64,000 nucleotides of DNA from ZC4RG30 sp963726085 (GCA_963726085.1 CAVSAR010000007.1:62001-126000), one strand, 5' to 3'; numbered from the stretch's first letter, positions 26,652 through 36,603 are shown. A program made the numbers and translations. Notes: generated from the letters alone by a model not told the origin.

Positions 26652-29214
26652 TTACCGGCTGACCTGGAGGCTCACCCCACCACTGTGGCCACCCCGGCCG
26701 CTGTCACCGGGGGAGACCAGCTTGACCCAAAGCGCATCCGGGGCTTTGTAGTACGAGGTGACGCTGGCTTTGCGCAGCGCATCCAGGCTGTCCACCGACG
26801 TACCGGAGGCGGCCTTGGTGAATCCCGGTATATCTACGATCACCCACGAGCCGGCGTCCAGTTCAATCAAGTGGAGGTCCATGGACGTCCGTTCGGTGGT
26901 CGCCTTGAACTCAGTACCGGCTCGCACGTTGGTACCCACGGGGATGCTGATTTCCTTGCCCTTGCGACTCAGGATCACGGGCGGCAGGGGAGCTCCTGCC
27001 CCGAGGCCGCCGCTGATCTGGTCAAAGCCAAGGCCACGGCCATTGACGAAGCTCATGCGCCCGACATCGCCCCTGCATAGCGCGGCGTTCCAGGTGGGCT
27101 TGATCTCGCAGGCTTCCGTGTCGACAGCGATGCTGTCATTGACGCCGTCGTGGATGACAACGAAGGAATTCGGGCCAAGGCCGAGCGAGCCGTCCCGGTC
27201 CGTGAACACGGCGGTCTTGTAGGCCGCACTGCCCGCATTGTTGTCGCTGCCCCACTTCTTCTCCATCGGCGGGTAATACACCGGCTTGGCATTGATGAAC
27301 TTCACCTTCTCGACGGCGTTGTTGGAGCTGGCCCCGAAGCTGGTGTACAGCAGGTGGGAGATCGCTCCGGTCTTGCGAGTGGCGTTGTCCTGGTAGTTCT
27401 CGAAGGTGGTGTTCACCACGTCATGACGGTAGTCGTAAAACTCGTAGCCGCGGATCGGAAAATCCGGCATCGTGGGCTTCGGGAATGTGCGGCCGTATGC
27501 CTTCTCTTCCGGAGTGCCGGGGTTGCCGACGTTCTCGGTTTCGCCCACGAACAGCGAGTCGACCACCTGTGAGGTGTACTCGTTTTGACCCCCGCCAGCG
27601 GCGTGGGTGAAGCCCATGGCGTTGTCGGCGAACTTCACGTTCCTGAACAGATGCAACTCACCCCGGCCCCAGATGCCGTTATTGCGGTTCTTGTAGGTGG
27701 TGAGATTCTCGAACACCGATACCGCCGGCTTGCTGTTCGGGTCAGCGGGATTCTCTCGGCCTATATGCGAGGCGCCGGTAACAGTGAAAGTATTGTTGGC
27801 CGCGATGTTGCGGTCGAACATGAACCCATCGTAGTTCGAATGGGCGGTGTTGCCCTTGAACTCGCGGAATGGCGTGCGACGTGGCCAGGTGGTCTTGCTG
27901 GCATCCGAGTCCTGGAAAGCACCGTTCGGGTGTTCCGGCAATGACATCCAGAAGCCGTTGGAGTCGGAACCCGCGGCCACGTTGTCGCGGTAGGTGTTGT
28001 CCGGGTTGGTTATCCAGTAACTCGACACCGTGTTGTCCGAGGGCAGCAGGACATCCTTGGATTGCTGGCCACTGGTGGCGGCGCCCTGGCGGGTCTCCGT
28101 GGCTCTCTCCGGCCGCGGCGAGGTTGGTGGGAACACAGGGCTTGCTGGTATGGCACTTGGTCTGGATCGCCAGGTTGTGCACAAACTGGTTGCCGTGCTC
28201 GATGCCGTCTTCCAGGAAGAAGCAGTGGCCGACGGTGTTGTAGGTCACGTTGTTCTCAACCTGCACGTCATTCGTACCATGCACAGTCACGCAGCGGTTG
28301 TAGGAGTCGTGGATCGCGGAGTTCTTGACGTACTGGCCTTTGCCATCGCCGACCAGATGCCAGTGGATCGGATAGCGGGCCAGCTCCAGGTTCTGGCCCA
28401 TGCGATTTAGCTCGACACCCTCCACATACATGTGGCTCGTGACCATCGCCATGATGTGGCCGCCGAAGAAGGACTGTTCTGCGTCCGGCGAAGCCTGGAT
28501 CTTGATATTGCGCGACAGCAGACCCACTTCGCCACGTTCATCCACGTCGAAGGTGATCTTGCCGAAGTGCATGTACTCCAGCTTCTTGTCCAGCGTGATC
28601 GTGTTGCCGCTGATGGCGGCGATGGTGCGGCGCTCGGCCTGCCGGGGGTTGTAGTCCGTCGACGCGAGGACGATCTCGTCGCCCGCCCGCCATTGAGCGG
28701 CGTTGAGCACTTCGATGGAGTTGCTGCCTGCCTCGGCGGTCTTGGACAGTTTGGTCCAGGTGTTGGTCCGGTCACCGTGCAGGTTCAGGGTTCCACCGGA
28801 GAGCATGATGCCGCGGTCGCCCATGCCCATCATCTGCTCACCCTTGACGTTGTCGGTGAGGGTGATGGTGGCCTTGTGCGTGAAGGGCTTGGCTTCGCTG
28901 CCAATCTCCAGCTCCCCATGCACCATCACCCACTCGGTAGCCAGCTCGAGATCCGATTTGTCTGCGAAGCTGAGTTTGCCGTTGATGGTCAGACCGCCCA
29001 GCGCCGGGGGACTGACGTCAAGGATCACTTCCTTGCCACTGGCAATCTCCACCTTGTCGCCGGCGACGGGCACCTTCTTGTTGGGCCAGGTGGCACGATC
29101 CGACCAGTTCGTTGCCTTCGCCGGCTGTGCCGCCTCAACGACAGCCGATACGCTGCCGAGCAGCAATGCTGGAAGCAGCGGAAAAAGAAGGAACGAGCGA
29201 ATCTTGTTGCTCAT
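26652..29214 (-). CDS. G8-domain, CEMIP/TMEM2-like exported protein, copy 1 (one indel)
   Basis: Predicted mature protein of about 820 residues. The signal peptide ends near VVEAAQ. The G8 domain covers about residues 33-135 (NWSDRATWPNKKVPVAGDKV, DVSPPALGGLTINGKL). A parallel beta-helix follows with YPIHWHLVGD, RCVTVHG and GHCFFLEDGIEHGN, then LLPSDN, NPDN, AAGSDSNGFW, FPIRGYEFYDY and the C-terminal beta domain (SWVIDIPGF-like). The frame shifts near 28105 in a GAGAGA stretch; the conserved protein continues on both sides (AAAGES then TETRQGAATSGQQSKD). The linker before the last domain is short. It belongs to subfamily A with copies 2-4. Human relatives bind or cleave hyaluronan; the bacterial substrate is unknown. 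Confidence 0.87.
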
Positions 29215-29256
29215 GAACTCTACCCCCGGGGAAAAACCCCGTTGTTCTTGCGGCAA

Positions 29257-29267
29257 AGGATAACGCG
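29257..29267 (-). promoter_or_regulatory. Shared upstream motif, copy 1 version
   Basis: The minus strand reads CGCGTTATCCT, one base different from the CGCGCTATCCT found before copies 2, 3, 4 and 8. It is 43 bases before the ATG and just after a terminator, so it is probably the promoter core of copy 1. Confidence 0.45.
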
Positions 29268-29273
29268 ATTGCC

Positions 29274-29307
29274 AAAAAAATAGCCCCCGATCTACGGGGG
29301 CTTTTTT
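29274..29307 (-). terminator. Bidirectional intrinsic terminator between G8 copies 2 and 1
   Basis: An 8-bp stem (29282-29289 with 29295-29302) with a 5-base loop, flanked by seven A on one side and six T on the other. It ends the transcript of copy 2 on the minus strand. Confidence 0.88.
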
Positions 29308-29327
29308 GCTCAAACAGCCGGTGCGGC

Positions 29328-32015
29328 TTAACGACTGGCTGTTAGCGTGACTCCAGGACCAGGGCCCTTGCCAGGTCCGCTGCCAAGGATGTCACCCGTG
29401 GAGACAATCTTGACCCAGAGTGCATCCTTGGACCTGTAGTACGAGGTCTCGCTGGCCTTGCGAAGCGCATCCAGGCTGCTCTGCTCCGTACCCGCCTTTG
29501 CTGCGGTGAATCCGGGCAGCTCGAACATCACCCACGAACCGGCATCCAGTTCCTTCACATTGATGTTCAAGGTCGGCCTTTCGGTGGTCACCTTGTACTC
29601 GCTGCCCGCTAGTACGTTGGTTTCCCCGTCGGCGGTGAAGTCCTTGCCATTGCGGCTGAGAACCACTGGCGGCCCTGAAGGTGCAGGGGTACCTCTGATT
29701 CGACCACCGCCTGGGGCAATGGCATAGACAACAGGGACAGCAGCGGGTCTGGGGGGAGCGGCAGGAGCTGCAACAGGAGCGCCGCCGCCGGGGCCGGGAG
29801 CCCCGGCTCGTGGGGGACCGCCGGCACCAGGAGCGCCGCCGCCGCCACCGAAACCGCCGAACCCAACAGCACCACCACCGCCGCCAACCGTCATGCGCCC
29901 GACATCGCCCTTGCACACCACGGCGTTCCAGGTGGGCTTCACCTCGCAGGCTTTGTCGGCGTCGATTCCGGTGATGTTGACGATGTAGGAATTCGGGACG
30001 CCGGTGATGGTGCCGTCCTTGTCTTTGAACACCGAGGTCTTGTAGACCTTATTGCCGTAATCGTCGTTGCTCCACCTGTTGTCAATCGGCGGGAAATACA
30101 CCGGCTTGGCGTTGATGAATTTCGCGCGCTGAACGGTGTTGTTGGAGCTCATTCCGAAGCTGGTGAACAGCAGATAGGAGATCGCGCCCGTCTTGCGGGT
30201 GGCGTTGTCCTGGTAATTCACGAACGTGTTGTTGTCCAGTTCATGATGGTAGTCATAGAACTCGTAGGCGCGGATCGGGAAATCCGCCACTTCAGGATGC
30301 GGCAAGCTGCGGCCGTAAGCCATTTCCGCCGGTGTCCTGGGGTTGCCGGCGTTCTCGGTTTCGCCCACCCACAGCGAGTCAACCACCCTTGACGTATAGG
30401 CGGACTGACCGAAGTTGCCGGACGCCTGCGTGAAGCCAATTGCGTTATCGGCCATCTTCAGGTTTTTGTAGAGGCGCTCCTCACCGCGGGCCCAGATGCC
30501 GTTATTGCGGTTCTTGTAGCTGGTGAAATCCTCGACTACCGACTCCGCTATAGCGCTATTCGCGTCAGCGGGATTGACAAGGGAAACATATCCGCCGACG
30601 GCGAAATGGCCATCGGCCCTGGGGGCACGATCACCCATGAAACTGTCAAAGTTAGAATGGGCGACGTTGCCCTTGAACTCACGCAACTTCGTGCGACGCG
30701 GCCAGGTTGTCTTGCTGAGATCCGAGTCTGCAAACGCCCCCGTCGGATGCTCCGGAAAGGCGAGCCAGAAACCCGTCGCGTCCGAGCCCGCAGCCACGTT
30801 GTCGCGGTAAACATTGTCCGGGTTGGTGATCCAGAAACTCGACACCGTGTTGTCCGAAGGGATCAGGACCTCCTTGGAGTCCTGGCCGGTCAAATTGAAG
30901 TTCGTGCCGGCCGTCGCTCCGAACGGGGCGAGGTTGGTCGGGTCGCAGGGCTTGCTCGCATGGCACTTGGTCTGGATCGCCAGGTTGTGCACAAACTGGT
31001 TGCCGTGCTCGATGCCGTCTTCCAGGAAGAAGCAGTGACCGACGGTGTTGTAGGTCACGTTGTTCTCAACCTGCACGTCATTCGTACCATGCACAGTCAC
31101 GCAGCGATTGTAGGAGTCGTGGATCGCGGAGTTCTTGACGTACTGGCCTTTGGCATCGCCGACCAGATGCCAGTGGATCGGATACCGGGCCAGCTCCAGG
31201 TTCTGGCCCATGCGATTTAGCTCGACGCCGTCGACGAACATCTTGCTCGTGACCATCGCCATAATGTGGCCGCCGAACAAGGACTGTTCCGCGTCAGGTG
31301 AAGCCTGGACCTTGATATTGCGCGTCAGCAGACCCACTTCGCCGCGTTCATCCACGTCGAAGGTGATCTTGCCGAAGTGCATGTAGTCCAGCTTCTTGTC
31401 CAGCGTGATCGTGTTGCCGCTAATGGCAGAGATGGTGCGCCGCTCCGCCTGCCGGGGATCGTAATCCGTCGACGCGAGGACGATCTCGTCGCCCACCCGC
31501 CATTGAGCGGCGTTGAGCACTTCGATGGAGTTGCTGCCTGTCTCGGCGGTCTTGGACAGCTTGGTCCAGGTGTTGGTCCGGTCACCGTGCAGGTTCAGGG
31601 TGCCACCCGAGAGCATGATGCCGCGGTCACCCATGCCCATCATCTGTTCGTTTTTGACGTTGTTGGTGAGGGTGATCGTGGCCTTGTGCGTGTAGGGTTT
31701 GGCTTCGGTGCCGATCGCCAGCTCTCCGTGAACCATGATCCACTCGGTGGTCAGCTCCAGATCGGCGTTGTCTGCGAAGCTGAGTTTGCCGTTGATGGTC
31801 AGGCCGCCCAGCGCCGGGGGACTGACGTCAAGGATCACATCCTTGCCACTTGCAATGTCCACCTTGTCGCCGGCGACGGGCACCTTCTTGTTCGGCCAGG
31901 TGGCACGATCCGACCAGCGCGTCGCCTGCGCCGCCTCCACGACAGCGGATACGCTGACGAGGCAGAAGGCTGGAACGAGCAACGCGAAAAGGAACGGCCG
32001 AAATTGCTTTCTCAT
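29328..32015 (-). CDS. G8-domain, CEMIP/TMEM2-like exported protein, copy 2
   Basis: Intact, 895 residues. Signal peptide 1-29. G8 domain about 30-135 (RWSDRATWPNKKVPVAGDKV). Beta-helix about 190-640, with YPIHWHLVGD at 278-287, RCVTVHG at 304-310 and GHCFFLEDGIEHGN at 326-339; then NPDN, AAGSDATGFW, VAHSN, YKNRNNGIWARG, ADNAIGFTQASG, SLWVGETENAG, FPIRAYEFYDY and a Cys pair in ACEVKPTWNAVVCKGD. A long Gly/Ala/Pro hinge at about 705-775 leads to a C-terminal domain (LDAGSWVMFELPGF, YRSKDALWVKIV). The motif order follows vertebrate CEMIP over nearly its whole length. Its first half is almost identical in DNA to copy 1. Confidence 0.93.
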   Translation of the reverse strand: MRKQFRPFLFALLVPAFCLVSVSAVVEAAQATRWSDRATWPNKKVPVAGDKVDIASGKDVILDVSPPALGGLTINGKLSFADNADLELTTEWIMVHGELAIGTEAKPYTHKATITLTNNVKNEQMMGMGDRGIMLSGGTLNLHGDRTNTWTKLSKTAETGSNSIEVLNAAQWRVGDEIVLASTDYDPRQAERRTISAISGNTITLDKKLDYMHFGKITFDVDERGEVGLLTRNIKVQASPDAEQSLFGGHIMAMVTSKMFVDGVELNRMGQNLELARYPIHWHLVGDAKGQYVKNSAIHDSYNRCVTVHGTNDVQVENNVTYNTVGHCFFLEDGIEHGNQFVHNLAIQTKCHASKPCDPTNLAPFGATAGTNFNLTGQDSKEVLIPSDNTVSSFWITNPDNVYRDNVAAGSDATGFWLAFPEHPTGAFADSDLSKTTWPRRTKLREFKGNVAHSNFDSFMGDRAPRADGHFAVGGYVSLVNPADANSAIAESVVEDFTSYKNRNNGIWARGEERLYKNLKMADNAIGFTQASGNFGQSAYTSRVVDSLWVGETENAGNPRTPAEMAYGRSLPHPEVADFPIRAYEFYDYHHELDNNTFVNYQDNATRKTGAISYLLFTSFGMSSNNTVQRAKFINAKPVYFPPIDNRWSNDDYGNKVYKTSVFKDKDGTITGVPNSYIVNITGIDADKACEVKPTWNAVVCKGDVGRMTVGGGGGAVGFGGFGGGGGAPGAGGPPRAGAPGPGGGAPVAAPAAPPRPAAVPVVYAIAPGGGRIRGTPAPSGPPVVLSRNGKDFTADGETNVLAGSEYKVTTERPTLNINVKELDAGSWVMFELPGFTAAKAGTEQSSLDALRKASETSYYRSKDALWVKIVSTGDILGSGPGKGPGPGVTLTASR

Positions 32016-32041
32016 GGCATCAACCCCCGGTTATCGGTAGG

Positions 32042-32052
32042 AGGATAGCGCG
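32042..32052 (-). promoter_or_regulatory. Shared upstream motif, copy 2
   Basis: CGCGCTATCCT on the minus strand, 27 bases before the ATG; identical to the motif of copies 3, 4 and 8. GGGCC-N6 precedes it where the others have GCGCC-N6. Confidence 0.5.
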
Positions 32053-32093
32053 GGCGTCCGGCCCCAGGCTATATCAGGCAAACGCGGGTTCCC

Positions 32094-32142
32094 AGACCCC
32101 CTGAATCTGGACCGAATGGCCGACAAATGGTTCAGGGGGTCT
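32094..32142. repeat. 12-bp perfect inverted repeat between divergent genes
   Basis: AGACCCCCTGAA (32094-32105) and TTCAGGGGGTCT (32131-32142) are exact inverted copies separated by 25 bases. They lie in the divergent promoter region of G8 copy 2 and the cytochrome c gene. This may be an operator, or a terminator-like hairpin since a short T run follows on the plus strand. Confidence 0.65.
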
Positions 32143-32203
32143 TTGTTACACTGCGCCATAGATCCGCCGTTGTGGGGCCTTGAGCCTCTGGAGTCAGCCG
32201 TTA

Positions 32204-32593
32204 ATGTCCGGGTTTCGCCGTCTCTTTGTAGTTGCCGCAGCAGTTGTAGTCCCAGCCCTGGGTGCGGCCGGCTCCAAGCCGGATATCGAGAACGGCAAGG
32301 CGACATTTAACACCATGTGCGGCGTCTGCCATTCGGTGCAGCAGACAGGAGGCCCTCACGAGGGCCCCAATCTGGTGGGGGTTGTCGGCCGCAAGGCTGG
32401 CAGCGAGCCGGAGTTCGACAAATACTCTCCTGCGCTCAAGGCCTCCAAGCTCACCTGGAACAAGAAGACCCTCGACAAATTCCTGGTGAACCCCGGGGCG
32501 AAGGTGCCGGGCACGTTGATGCCGATGCAGATTCCGGACAACAAGACGCGCGCGGATGTGGTCGCCTATCTCGCGACCCTGAAGAAGAAGTAG
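32204..32593 (+). CDS. Soluble class I cytochrome c
   Basis: 129 residues. The signal peptide ends near LGAAGS. The haem motif CGVCH is in FNTMCGVCHSVQ, Met ligand probable in GTLMPMQIPD, and the end DVVAYLATLKKK is typical of cytochrome c2/c550-type carriers. GPNLVGVVGRKAGSEPEFDKYS is the conserved middle. It is periplasmic and placed between G8 copy 2 and the ferritin-like gene, convergent with the latter, so it could feed or drain electrons for oxidases of this locus. Confidence 0.93.
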   Translation: MSGFRRLFVVAAAVVVPALGAAGSKPDIENGKATFNTMCGVCHSVQQTGGPHEGPNLVGVVGRKAGSEPEFDKYSPALKASKLTWNKKTLDKFLVNPGAKVPGTLMPMQIPDNKTRADVVAYLATLKKK

Positions 32594-32615
32594 GGCTGCC
32601 GTTCGAGGCGGACGA

Positions 32616-33800
32616 TTACACCGCGGCCAGCAACTGGTCGTAGATCTTGATATTGAAATCGCCAGGCAGCAGTTTCTCGATCGATCTGGCGTAGTTGCGA
32701 GTCTCTTCCAGCATCTGGTGCGTTACTCGTTTTCCCGATGCGTCGTTGAGTCCGGGATCGAACCCCATGCTCAGCGGGTCGAACGGGGCCGCCGAGCCCT
32801 TTGCCGGCAAGTACCGCGCGATGGACATCAGCGGCCCCATCATGATGGCTTGTGCATATGCGGTCTCGACCTTGGACTTGTGCCGGTAGCCCGCATCCAG
32901 AAGCAACAACAAGGACCAGTAGTTCAGATTGCCCAGCCACGCCAGTGCTCTCAAGTCCGGATCCTTGATGGTGTTGGGGCGTCCCTCATAGGCGGTGGGA
33001 TTCACGGGCACCGCGTAGCTGGGATAGCGCGCATCGGTGGCGGGAAGGTCCCAGATGCCGGGCGTGTCCTTGATCAGTGGATGCGCCCCCTCATAGAGGG
33101 AATGAAAGAACTTGAAGTGGCCGAATTCTCCTTCGGCCTTCACGTCGCCAATGTTCTGGAACCAGGCGCCGAAATCGATCTTGACCTTGCCGGCTTCCTT
33201 GACCTCGCCCAGTGTCTCCACGACGGCATCGTAAAGCTTGCCGACGTGATTCGCGGCGATGGTGCCGCCAAGGGAAGTCTTGATCTTGTCGACAAGGTAA
33301 ACCGAGTCGTTGCTGATCGACCTCACATGCCCCAGGCGCACCGGATCCGCTTCGCAATACGTGTATTTGGCCAGGCTGACCGAGTTCAGCGGCGCAAGTT
33401 CGAATGGGAATGGATAGATGTCGGTCTCGTAAGGAATGTCCAGGCGTGTGAGTACCGGCTTGGCATCCAGCTCCACGAGCAGCCGATTGATGTCACCGAG
33501 GTGTTGCATCTCCTGGATGATGACGCCCATGAGCGAAGTCGCACCCGGCGCCGGAGCGCCGACGAGTTGCGCGTACGCGGGCTTGAGTGCATACGCCGCG
33601 TAGAGGTACTGGAGCATGAGATCCTGTTCGACCTCTGCGGCTTCCTTCAGAAGCCGCACGAGTTCGAGATAGGGATCGGCGAAATCCCGTTCCACCGGGG
33701 AAAACCTGTGGGTCTTGGCGAACGCCATACCCGGGGCCGCGGCGACCCCGAGCATGGCGATACTTCCAAGCAGCGTGCGGCGCGTGATGCTGCGTTTCAT
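32616..33800 (-). CDS. Exported ferritin-like protein (VioB/iminophenylpyruvate dimer synthase type)
   Basis: 394 residues. A twin-arginine-like signal, KRSITRRTLLGSIAMLG, ends at GMAFA. The ferritin-like helices carry the metal motifs EVEQDLMLQYLYAAYALK and, about 45 residues later, IIQEMQHLGDINRLLVEL (E-x-x-H). This layout matches the Pfam ferritin-like family named for VioB/RebD. Family members of this type are often found near secreted metabolic genes; the substrate is unknown. The start ATG 33800 lies behind GGGGAACGAAGT and only 14 bases from a terminator of the upstream G8 gene. Confidence 0.85.
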   Translation of the reverse strand: MKRSITRRTLLGSIAMLGVAAAPGMAFAKTHRFSPVERDFADPYLELVRLLKEAAEVEQDLMLQYLYAAYALKPAYAQLVGAPAPGATSLMGVIIQEMQHLGDINRLLVELDAKPVLTRLDIPYETDIYPFPFELAPLNSVSLAKYTYCEADPVRLGHVRSISNDSVYLVDKIKTSLGGTIAANHVGKLYDAVVETLGEVKEAGKVKIDFGAWFQNIGDVKAEGEFGHFKFFHSLYEGAHPLIKDTPGIWDLPATDARYPSYAVPVNPTAYEGRPNTIKDPDLRALAWLGNLNYWSLLLLLDAGYRHKSKVETAYAQAIMMGPLMSIARYLPAKGSAAPFDPLSMGFDPGLNDASGKRVTHQMLEETRNYARSIEKLLPGDFNIKIYDQLLAAV

Positions 33801-33813
33801 TACTTCGTTCCCC

Positions 33814-33844
33814 AAAAAAATGCCCCCGGCTTGCGGCCGGGGGC
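33814..33844 (-). terminator. Intrinsic terminator after G8 copy 3
   Basis: A perfect 9-bp stem (33822-33830 with 33836-33844) and 5-base loop, followed on the minus strand by seven T. It sits between copy 3 and the co-directional ferritin-like gene. Confidence 0.88.
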
Positions 33845-33867
33845 CCTTGTCCATGGCCTCGTCTAGT

Positions 33868-36552
33868 CTACCGGCTGACCTGGAGGGCGGCTGCACCACC
33901 CAGGCCCAATTCACCGTTATCAGGGGAAACCACCTTAACCCAGAGCGCATCCTTGTCCTTGAACCAGGAGGTTTCGCTGGCCTTGCGCAGCGCATCAAGA
34001 CTGTTCTGCTGCGTGCCCGAAGCGGCCGTGTTGAAGCCCGGCAGCTGAAAGATCACCCAGGAGCCCTTGTCCAGCTCCGTCAGCCTGAGAGGCAGCGTGG
34101 GCCTTTCGGTAGTCACCTTGATCTCCGTACCGGCGCGCACGTTGGATCCCCCGACGACAATGGGGTAGTCCCTGCCGTTGCGGCTGAGAATGACGGGCGG
34201 CTGGGGAGGCCCACCGAACCCGCCGGGACCAGCGGGACCCCCAGGTGGTCCACCCGGAGGACGAGCTGCTCCGCCCGGACCACCCGGTGCGCCAGGCCCA
34301 CCGGCTGCACCAGGACCACCGGGACCAGCACCCGGGGGACGAGCACCGAAATTAGGTGGCGCGGTAAAAGTCAGGCGTCCGATATCGCCCTTGCACACCG
34401 CAGCGTTCCACGTCGGCTTGATCTCACAGGCTTGTGTGTCAGTTGCGATGCTGTCGTTGGCGCCGTCGTTGATGAGAACGTAGGCGGGGCCAGCACCGAG
34501 CGAACCGTCCTTGTCGCGGATCGCCGCGGTCTTGTAGGCCTGGCTGTTGCCATTGTCGTTGGCCCACTTGGCGTTGCCCTGCATCGGCGGGAAATACACC
34601 GGCTTGGCGTTCTCGAATTTCACCTTCTCGATGGTGTTGTTGGAACTGACCCCGAAGCTGGTATACAGCAGGTAGGAGAGTGCTCCGGTCTTGCGGGTGG
34701 CGTTGTCCTCGAAGTTCCGGAAGGTGGTGTTTACGATGTCATGACGCGCATCGTAGTACTCGTAACCGCGGATCGGGAAATCCGGCAGCATCGGCTTCGG
34801 CAAGCTGCGGCCGTAAGCCTTTTCCGCGTCAGTGGTGGGGTTGCCGATGTTCTCGGTTTCGCCCACGAACAGCGAATCAAGAACCCTTGACGTATAAGGG
34901 TCGGCAGTACTGGCACCACCGCCCAAGCCAGACGCCTGCGTGTAGCCGATGGCGTTGTCCGCCGACTTGTAGTTCCTGATGGTGCGCATCTCACCGCGGC
35001 CCCAGAAGCCGCCATTGCGGTTCTTGTAGGCGGTGAGATCCTCGAAGACTGTTTCCAGGATCTTGCTGCGGATGTCCGCGGGATTTTCATGGGCGATATG
35101 CATGTTGCCGGTCACACCGAAGGTGTTGTTGGCCGCAATGTGCCGATCCATCATGAACGCGTCGTAGTTGGAGTGGGCGACGTTGCCCTTGAACTCGCGG
35201 ATACTCATGTTGCGCGGCCAGGTTGCCTTGCTGGCATCCGAGTCCTGAAACGCACCGTTCGGGTGCTCAGGAAATGACGTCCAGAAGCCGTTCTCGTCGG
35301 AACCTGCGGCCACGTTGTCGCGGTAAGTGTTGTCCGGATTGGTGATCCAGTAAGCCGACACCGTGTTGTCCGAAGGCAGCAGCACATCCTTGGACTGCTG
35401 GCCATTCTGTCTGCCAGCCTGGCGATTCTCGTACGCGTAAGTGGCCTCGCCGGACGGGCCGAGATTGGTCGGGACGCAGGGCTTGCTCGTATGACACTTG
35501 ATCTGGATCGCCAGGTTGTGCACAAACTCGTTGCCGTGCTCGATGCCGTCCTCGAGGAAGAAGCAGTGACCGACGATGTTGTAGGTCACGTTGTTCTCGA
35601 CGTGCACGAAATTCGTGCCATGCACAGTCACGCAGCGGTTGTAGGTGTCGTGGATGGCGGAGTTCTTGATGTACTGGCCCTGCGCGTCGCCCACCAGATG
35701 CCAGTGGATCGGATACCGGGCCAGCTGCAGGTTCTGGCCCATGCGATTGAGCTCGACGCCTTCGACAAACATCTTGCTCGTGACCATCGCCATGATGTGG
35801 CCGCCCAGGAAGGACTGTTCCGCATCGGCTGATGCCTGGACCTTGATGTTGCGCGTCAGCAAACCCACTTCGCCGCGCTCATCCACGTCGAAGGTGATCT
35901 TGCCGAAGTGCATGTATTCCAGCGGCTTGTCCAGCGTGATCGCGTTGCCACTGATGGCGGAAATGGTGCGCCGCTCGGCCTGCCGGGGATTGAAATCGGT
36001 CGAGGCGAGAACAATCTCGTCGCCCGCCCGCCATTGAGCGGCGTTGAGGACCTGGATCGAGGTGGCCCCTGCATTGGCCGTGGCGGCCAGCTTGGTCCAG
36101 GTGTTGGTTCGGTCACCGTGCAGGTTCAGGGTTCCGCCCGCGAGCATGATGCCGCGGTCACCCATGCCCATCATCTGTTCATCTTTGACGTTGTCGGTGA
36201 GGGTGATGGTCGCCTTGTGCGTGAAGGGCGTGGCTTCGGTGCCGACTGCCAGCTCCCCGTGAACCATGATCCACTCGGTGGTCAGTTCCAGGTCGGACTT
36301 GTCCGCGAAGGTGAGCTTGCCGTTGATGGTCAGACCCCCCAGCGCCGGGGGACTGACGTCAAGGATCACTTCCTTGCCGCTTGCAATCTCCACCTTGTCG
36401 CCGGCGACGGGCAGCTTCTTGTTTGGCCAGCTGGCACGATCCGACCAGCGCGTCGCCTTGGCCGGAGCCGCTTCAACGGCAGCCAATCCGCTGACGAGGA
36501 AGACGGCTGGAACGAGCACTGCGAAAAAGAACGGCCGATATGGTTTTCTCAT
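33868..36552 (-). CDS. G8-domain, CEMIP/TMEM2-like exported protein, copy 3
   Basis: Intact, 894 residues from ATG 36552. The signal peptide ends LAAVEAAPA. G8 and beta-helix motifs are as in copy 2 (ARYPIHWHLVGDAQGQ, NRCVTVHGTN, GHCFFLEDGIEHGN, AAGSDENGFW, FPIRGYEYYD). Distinguishing marks are a short insertion after the LGPSGEATYAYENRQAG segment and an unusually collagen-like Gly-Pro hinge about 45 residues long before the C-terminal domain (GGPGAPGGPGG and PPGGPPGGPAG). The conserved Cys pair is CEIKPTWNAAVCKGD. Subfamily A. Confidence 0.93.
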   Translation of the reverse strand: MRKPYRPFFFAVLVPAVFLVSGLAAVEAAPAKATRWSDRASWPNKKLPVAGDKVEIASGKEVILDVSPPALGGLTINGKLTFADKSDLELTTEWIMVHGELAVGTEATPFTHKATITLTDNVKDEQMMGMGDRGIMLAGGTLNLHGDRTNTWTKLAATANAGATSIQVLNAAQWRAGDEIVLASTDFNPRQAERRTISAISGNAITLDKPLEYMHFGKITFDVDERGEVGLLTRNIKVQASADAEQSFLGGHIMAMVTSKMFVEGVELNRMGQNLQLARYPIHWHLVGDAQGQYIKNSAIHDTYNRCVTVHGTNFVHVENNVTYNIVGHCFFLEDGIEHGNEFVHNLAIQIKCHTSKPCVPTNLGPSGEATYAYENRQAGRQNGQQSKDVLLPSDNTVSAYWITNPDNTYRDNVAAGSDENGFWTSFPEHPNGAFQDSDASKATWPRNMSIREFKGNVAHSNYDAFMMDRHIAANNTFGVTGNMHIAHENPADIRSKILETVFEDLTAYKNRNGGFWGRGEMRTIRNYKSADNAIGYTQASGLGGGASTADPYTSRVLDSLFVGETENIGNPTTDAEKAYGRSLPKPMLPDFPIRGYEYYDARHDIVNTTFRNFEDNATRKTGALSYLLYTSFGVSSNNTIEKVKFENAKPVYFPPMQGNAKWANDNGNSQAYKTAAIRDKDGSLGAGPAYVLINDGANDSIATDTQACEIKPTWNAAVCKGDIGRLTFTAPPNFGARPPGAGPGGPGAAGGPGAPGGPGGAARPPGGPPGGPAGPGGFGGPPQPPVILSRNGRDYPIVVGGSNVRAGTEIKVTTERPTLPLRLTELDKGSWVIFQLPGFNTAASGTQQNSLDALRKASETSWFKDKDALWVKVVSPDNGELGLGGAAALQVSR

Positions 36553-36603
36553 GGCATGAACCCCCCGGTTCCCGGCAATAAACACAAGATCTTGAGCCGC
36601 TGG

